Positions 61,077 through 64,000 of a DNA stretch of 64,000 nt are shown here, one piece after another. Each line of letters opens with the position of its first letter. The stretch's first letter is position 1. Position numbers and translations under genes: made by a program. Under the pieces are notes generated by a model, which saw only the letters and a program-made list of their open reading frames with translations, had not been told where the DNA came from and did not search any database. The stretch is from Wolfiporia cocos. Lineage: Eukaryota; Basidiomycota; Agaricomycetes; Polyporales; Phaeolaceae. The stretch lies in assembly GCA_029448655.1 (NCBI GenBank), contig JACCLO010000001.1, positions 1,674,001-1,738,000 of the forward strand, read 5' to 3'.

Positions 61077-62481
61077 GGTTCTCCCACTTCTGTCGGTCAG
61101 ATCCTATTTTCCACTATTTCTGAACCACTGCTTTCCTTGCTTATTGCTAGTACATTTTGCTTTCGCGTCATAGAACGCTCAGTGCTTTCTTCTACACGCT
61201 CACTATCACTCTTCTTACAGAAGAGACTACCCTTACCGGTTTGAAGTACTCTGCCAATCTTTCCGGAACACTCGTTGCATCATGAAATTCCTCTCGCAGG
61301 TAACATAAATAGCCACTTTACAAGCTTCCACGTCCATACAAACGTTTCACGTTCCCACACTGTTTGAAAATTTATTCTGCTGTCATTGAGCTATGGATAT
61401 GATAATGTGCCAAAGGAGCGCATGGTTTTGATGGATGCGGTCAGATAACACATTCAACGCGGCGCAGCACGTAGAGCAAGGTGCGCGGCGATAGATGAAT
61501 TTGTAGAGATCAAACAACCGGTTAGTCTTGTACATAGTTTCTTCAATAGGCCATCAATTGAACGGATGGGTTTGACGGCTATTCACAACAGAGCGACTCC
61601 GTGGTTGAGCCATGTGGAGTAAGCATGGAGATATGTTGATCTCGCTATCACACTAAGTTATATTTTACCATATCCACGACTGGCAACGCAATGAACGACT
61701 GACAGCAGGACCGCCGCCGTGGCTTCCGTGACGCGCACAAAGTCCTACGCCCACATTCATGAGAGCAAGCTGCCACCATGCATAATTCTGAGCTGTGTCT
61801 ACTAGTCTTGGGAGCGCGCTACTATCTGGAAACTGAACGCGCTGATGTTCCGCAGGAGGCTACGTTTCCTGATGCTTCCGGGGCCAATATAATACTTTCC
61901 AGGTCCTGGTTATGATAATCTGGATACCCTTTCGCCTTTAGTTGACTCTTGTGCATAATGTTGGAAGTGCGCGCGCGTCGAGCGCGGCGCACGGGTACGA
62001 TCTCGTCGCCATGACGCGGGAGCAATGGCGCCCTGGGTTGTTAAGGGGGCGGGCAGGCCAGAATCGGGTGCAGCGTAACCGGAGGTGGTACTACGGCCGT
62101 GTTAGTATAAAGTCGAGGGCCTGTATGTACGTACCGGTGTGCGTTTGTCAACGAATCCCTATGCCGTGACTGGGTCCCTGGTGGGCAAGTAAGGCGTGGC
62201 CATGGTCCGGCACGACTTTGAACTTCAATACATAATGCATTGTATATTGCGTGAATCTTTTCTGGGACCACCCAACATCAATTTTCCGCAAAGAACATGT
62301 CTTTGTGCTTGTGGAGCATACAAGTGCACATGTTTCCAACCAATGGAGACAAGTTGTTAAAATATACTGGATATTGAAATTGAAATCAGAATATCTTCTG
62401 TCAGCGGCGAATGTCGCTTTCAGGAATTGTTTGGGGATACACCCGACAGGCGAGTGTTTGTCTACGCATCCATAATATCCA
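61077..62481. other. Intergenic, about 1.4 kb, left of the Helitron-like array
   Basis: Mostly AT-rich with short frames; no gene or RNA gene recognised. The last bases, ...tatcca, form the insertion-site A of the element that starts at 62482. Confidence 0.4.
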
Positions 62482-62605
62482 TCTAAAAGTAATGGGAGCT
62501 CGCGCCGTAGGCGCTCGCGTGTCGCTAGCGTGCAGCTAGCGTGCAGCTAGCGTGTCGCTCGCGTGTCGCTCGCGTTTTGCGCACGTTCAGCGCACGTTTT
62601 GCGCA

Positions 62606-62638
62606 CATGGACGCCACGTTTGCCGCGTGGCGTCCATG
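62606..62638. repeat. Palindrome, 13-bp perfect arms, 7-nt loop (copy 1)
   Basis: catggacgccacg - tttgccg - cgtggcgtccatg. An identical palindrome sits at the same place in copy 2. Confidence 0.9.
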
Positions 62639-62747
62639 CGCGTCGTGTCAAATCCTGCTCCCATTAGATAGGGCGCCTGCTGCCATCCGCGGAGTTGGCC
62701 GGTGGATTCCCACGCCCGGCGCCTGCAAGGCGCGCGCGCTGTTCCTG

Positions 62748-63355
62748 CCCCGCACCACGGGGATTCGTGCCCCACACCACGGGGATTCGTGCCCCACACC
62801 ACGGGGATTCATGCCCCACACCACGGGGATTCGTGGCCCATTCCATGGGGGTTTGTGGCCCATGCCACAGGGATTTGTGTCCTGTGGCATGGGGATTTTG
62901 TAATGTAAATACCCCACACCATGGGAATTTGTACCCCGTGCCACAGGGATTTGCACCCCAATTCCACAGGGATTTGTGCCCCATGCCATGGGGATGTGTG
63001 TCCTGTGCCACAGGGGTTTGTGCCCCATGCCACGGGGATTTGTGCCCTGTGCCACGGGGATTTTTGTAATGTAAATACCCTACACCATGGGGATTTGTGG
63101 CCCATGCCACAGGGATTTGTGTGTCCTGTGCCACGGGGATTTGTGCCCCATACCACAGGGATTTGCATCCCAATGCCACAGGGATTTGTGCCCCATGCCA
63201 CGGGGATTTGTGCTCTGTGCCCTGGAGATTTGTGCCCCGTGCCACGGGGATTTGTGTCCTGTGGCATGGGGATTTGTGCCCCACACTACAGGTATTTGTG
63301 CCCTGTGCCATGGGGATTTATGTTTCATGCCACGGGGATTTTTGTAACATAAATT
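62748..63355. repeat. 22-bp minisatellite
   Basis: Roughly 25 units of the type ccacggggatttgtgcccca. Interrupted by a tttgtaatgtaaat segment at about 62890, 63063 and, as tttgtaacataaat, 63342. Open frames of 70-215 codons here merely reflect a 22-nt period shifting through three frames. Confidence 0.9.
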
Positions 63356-63671
63356 GCCTGTGCTGTAGATGCTTGCCAAAAGATTGCACAAAATGGAGAA
63401 CATTTTGACACCACATTACACAGTATTACAAGGGAAGTGACGATGAGACCGAGGATCAGCGAGGTGTCAGAAGTGGCTGAGCAGGTAGAGACAAGAGACA
63501 AAAGAGGAAAGTTGGGGAAGCCATGGGTAATGCACAGGAAATTCATGAGGGATCCACAGGTAACTTCAAAACAACCCCCGATTATCTGAAGTAGGCACAC
63601 ATGGATTGGAATAATATATTGAAGTGGAAAAAGCAGTGTGACCGTGGCGAAGCCACGGGTAATTAACCTAG

Positions 63672-64000
63672 TCTATAAGTAATGGGGGCTCGCGCCGGAG
63701 GCGCTCGCGTGCGGCTAGCGTGCAGCTAGCGTGTCGCTCGCGTGCAGCTAGCGTGTCGCTCGCGTGTCGCTCGCGTTTTGCGCACGTTCAGCGCACGTTT
63801 TGCGCACATGGACGCCACGTTTGCCGCGTGGCGTCCATGCGCGTCGTCAAATCCTGCTCCCATTAGATAGGGCGCCTGCCATCCGCGGAGTTGGCCGGTG
63901 GATTCCCACGCCCGGCGCCTGAAAGGCGCGCGCGCTGTTTCTGCTCGGCACCACGGGGATTTGTGCCCCATGCCACGGGGATTCGTGCTCCACACCACGG
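63672..64000 (+). mobile_element. Helitron-like element, copy 2 (left end only, runs off window)
   Basis: It begins TCTATAAGTAATGGGGG immediately after the CTAG end of copy 1, and follows the same order of GC-rich repeats, palindrome (63807-63839) and, from about 63950, 22-bp minisatellite units. It is therefore head-to-tail with copy 1. Confidence 0.75.
63807..63839. repeat. Palindrome, 13-bp perfect arms, 7-nt loop (copy 2)
   Basis: Identical to 62606-62638. Confidence 0.9.

Larger units (their letters stand above)
62482..63671 (+). mobile_element. Non-autonomous Helitron-like element, copy 1 (complete, 1,190 bp)
   Basis: It shows the three Helitron hallmarks. The 5' end is TC (TCTAAAAGTAATGGGAG) directly after a host A. 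The 3' end is CTAG (63668-63671) followed by T. Nine bases before CTAG is a 17-nt hairpin ccgtggc-gaa-gccacgg (63642-63658). No Rep/helicase gene is present, so mobility would depend on an autonomous relative elsewhere. The interior contains GC-rich short repeats, a 13-bp-arm palindrome and the 22-bp minisatellite. Confidence 0.75.

Noticed and set aside
62748..63355. CRISPR-like array
   Set aside because: Units are contiguous with no unique spacers and the genome is eukaryotic; it is a minisatellite.
62587..63403. Several open frames of 70-215 codons with repeated GFVPHTTG/GDSCPTPR-like peptides
   Set aside because: They are products of the 22-bp minisatellite period cycling through three frames on both strands; no start context, introns or domain.

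Overview
The window is nuclear DNA from a filamentous basidiomycete, almost certainly an Agaricomycete (mushroom or bracket fungus). Most genes are cut by several 45-110 nt GT-AG introns. Deeply conserved eukaryotic genes (TFIIA large subunit, ribosomal P1, Ccr4, muskelin, prefoldin subunit 4, mevalonate diphosphate decarboxylase) sit among Agaricomycete-typical families: F-box/leucine-rich proteins, a fruiting-body lectin, a mushroom-type kinase-like protein and a Stealth/Xpt1-like phosphotransferase. Exon limits were worked out by hand from reading frames, splice motifs and paralogue comparison.

Layout. 1-3,600: 5' part of TFIIA-large (minus), a small coiled-coil protein and an F-box gene. 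3,700-19,500: a rearranged block built from duplications. Two inverted arms of about 3.2-3.5 kb (3,714-6,957 and 15,304-18,805) each carry an F-box gene and the 3' end of a NUDIX gene. Between them lie a CoA-binding protein, a mitochondrial carrier and two tandem intact NADH-pyrophosphatase paralogues. A third, truncated F-box copy abuts the second arm. 19,700-23,400: a decayed membrane-protein gene and a second CoA-binding paralogue. 26,150-28,724: the Stealth/Xpt1-like gene, followed by about 4 kb with little recognisable coding. 32,888-34,109: Vps3844-like ER/vacuolar-sorting protein. 34,700-38,800: one intact fruiting-body lectin, two decayed lectin copies and a 683-bp inverted-repeat element. 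39,700-53,300: the gene-dense core (P1, Ccr4, muskelin, prefoldin 4, Mvd1, a cupin, a carbinolamine-dehydratase-like zinc-knuckle protein). 53,300-59,300: repeat-rich, with two sets of direct repeats and a truncated aldo/keto reductase. 59,548-61,076: kinase-like gene. 62,482-64,000: two head-to-tail copies of a non-coding Helitron-like element that contains a 22-bp minisatellite.

The genes form no pathway or operon. The themes are family duplication and decay (F-box, NUDIX, CoA-binding, lectin) on a housekeeping background. The most unusual structure is the Helitron concatemer at the right edge; the most informative rearrangement is the inverted duplication at 3.7-18.8 kb. I found no convincing new multi-gene system.
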